Positions 32,030-32,153 of a DNA stretch of 32,153 bases are shown piece by piece. The notes beneath the pieces were generated by a model. It had not been told where the DNA came from and did no database searches. It was given only the letters and a program-made list of their open reading frames with translations. The stretch is from assembly GCA_012521895.1 (NCBI GenBank), contig JAAYLK010000090.1, positions 1 to 32,153 on the forward strand, in the 5' to 3' direction. The stretch comes from Clostridiales bacterium (GTDB taxonomy: Bacteria > Bacillota > Clostridia > Christensenellales > Aristaeellaceae). The position numbers and the translations under genes are program-made. Each line of letters opens with the position of its first letter. The stretch's first letter is position 1.

Positions 32030-32153
32030 AGATAGTGTCTACACGAGAATTGTGATAGAATGGTGTCATCACTGAAAGGGGACTTAAGCGATGACCGCTG
32101 CTTATCACCGACACGATATGAGCGATTCCGTATGGACATTACTGGAGCCTAAC
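32030..32153 (+). mobile_element. Left part of an IS5-type insertion sequence, cut by the window end
   Basis: The final bases encode the start of an IS5-type transposase. The left end of the element should lie between the hairpin cluster and the start codon, near 32030 by inference. The terminal inverted repeat and target duplication cannot be set because the right end is outside the window. Confidence 0.5.
32091..32153 (+). CDS. IS5-type transposase, N-terminal fragment (continues past the window)
   Basis: Only 21 codons are visible, reading MTAAYHRHDMSDSVWTLLEP and one further residue. The RHDMSD-VW-LLEP pattern is the start of the N-terminal domain (DUF4096-like) of IS5-group transposases, which catalyse DDE-type transposition. 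AAAGGGGA (32076-32083) lies a short distance before ATG 32091. An extended -10 TGATAGAAT lies at about 32054-32062. The fragment is interrupted by the window edge, not by a visible mutation. Whether the full gene is intact is unknown. Confidence 0.75.
   Translation, partial: MTAAYHRHDMSDSVWTLLEPN

Noticed and set aside
31792..32035. Two short open frames after the repeat protein
   Set aside because: They cross a terminator and five inverted repeats and have no ribosome binding site.
1..32153. CRISPR arrays, tRNA genes, phage genes or toxin-antitoxin pairs
   Set aside because: I saw no regular spacer-separated repeats, tRNA cloverleaf, phage structural genes or small paired frames with good ribosome binding sites.

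Overview
The window looks like chromosomal DNA of a GC-rich low-GC-lineage Gram-positive, most likely a member of Clostridia (Bacillota). The evidence is a Bacillota-type L10 leader before rplJ-rplL, strong AGGAGG-like ribosome binding sites, several TTG starts, a pcrA-ligA pair, an xpaC-telA pair, and an ECF-transporter S component. I cannot place it more precisely from the sequence alone. Almost all of it is ordinary, tightly packed chromosome. Only the last few hundred bases look accessory.

Layout. (1) 1-540: a leftward rRNA-operon promoter and leader run off the left edge, back to back with the rightward rplJ promoter and L10 autoregulatory leader. (2) 544-1511: rplJ-rplL with a terminator. 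(3) 1582-4457: a promoter and the overlapping proline biosynthesis operon proB-proA-proC. (4) Leftward genes 4536-11723: a fused MacB/LolD-FtsX-type ABC transporter, then the DNA repair pair pcrA-ligA. (5) Leftward six-gene unit 17383 to 11885, driven by a good promoter at 17432-17460: xpaC, telA, lemA-like, a TPM-domain protein, a type I phosphodiesterase/alkaline phosphatase superfamily enzyme, and an MBL-fold protein with a degenerate metal motif. The junctions overlap or nearly touch. (6) Rightward 17612-20333: a class I glutamine amidotransferase-like peptidase (C26), a metallophosphoesterase, deoD and a DUF523 protein, also tightly coupled. (7) 20395-22684: a polar amino acid ABC importer (binding protein, permease, ATPase) that overlaps tail to tail with a leftward MFS transporter. 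(8) 23975-24997: rplM-rpsI with promoter and terminator. (9) Leftward metallophosphoesterase, PPK2-type polyphosphate kinase and ECF S component, with a divergent DUF2804 gene. (10) Leftward queH, divergent from a 789-residue secreted protein with SH3-like ends and seven tandem repeats. (11) 31836-32153: a cluster of inverted repeats and the start of an IS5-type transposase cut by the window end.

The most interesting unit is the xpaC-telA-lemA-TPM-phosphodiesterase-MBL operon. It joins two pairs known separately (XpaC/TelA and LemA/TPM) with two hydrolase-fold proteins, one apparently missing part of its metal site. It is a plausible cell-envelope or stress module without a defined function. 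Other points worth checking are the tandem-repeat surface protein, the binding protein without a lipobox, and the hairpin cluster beside the insertion sequence.
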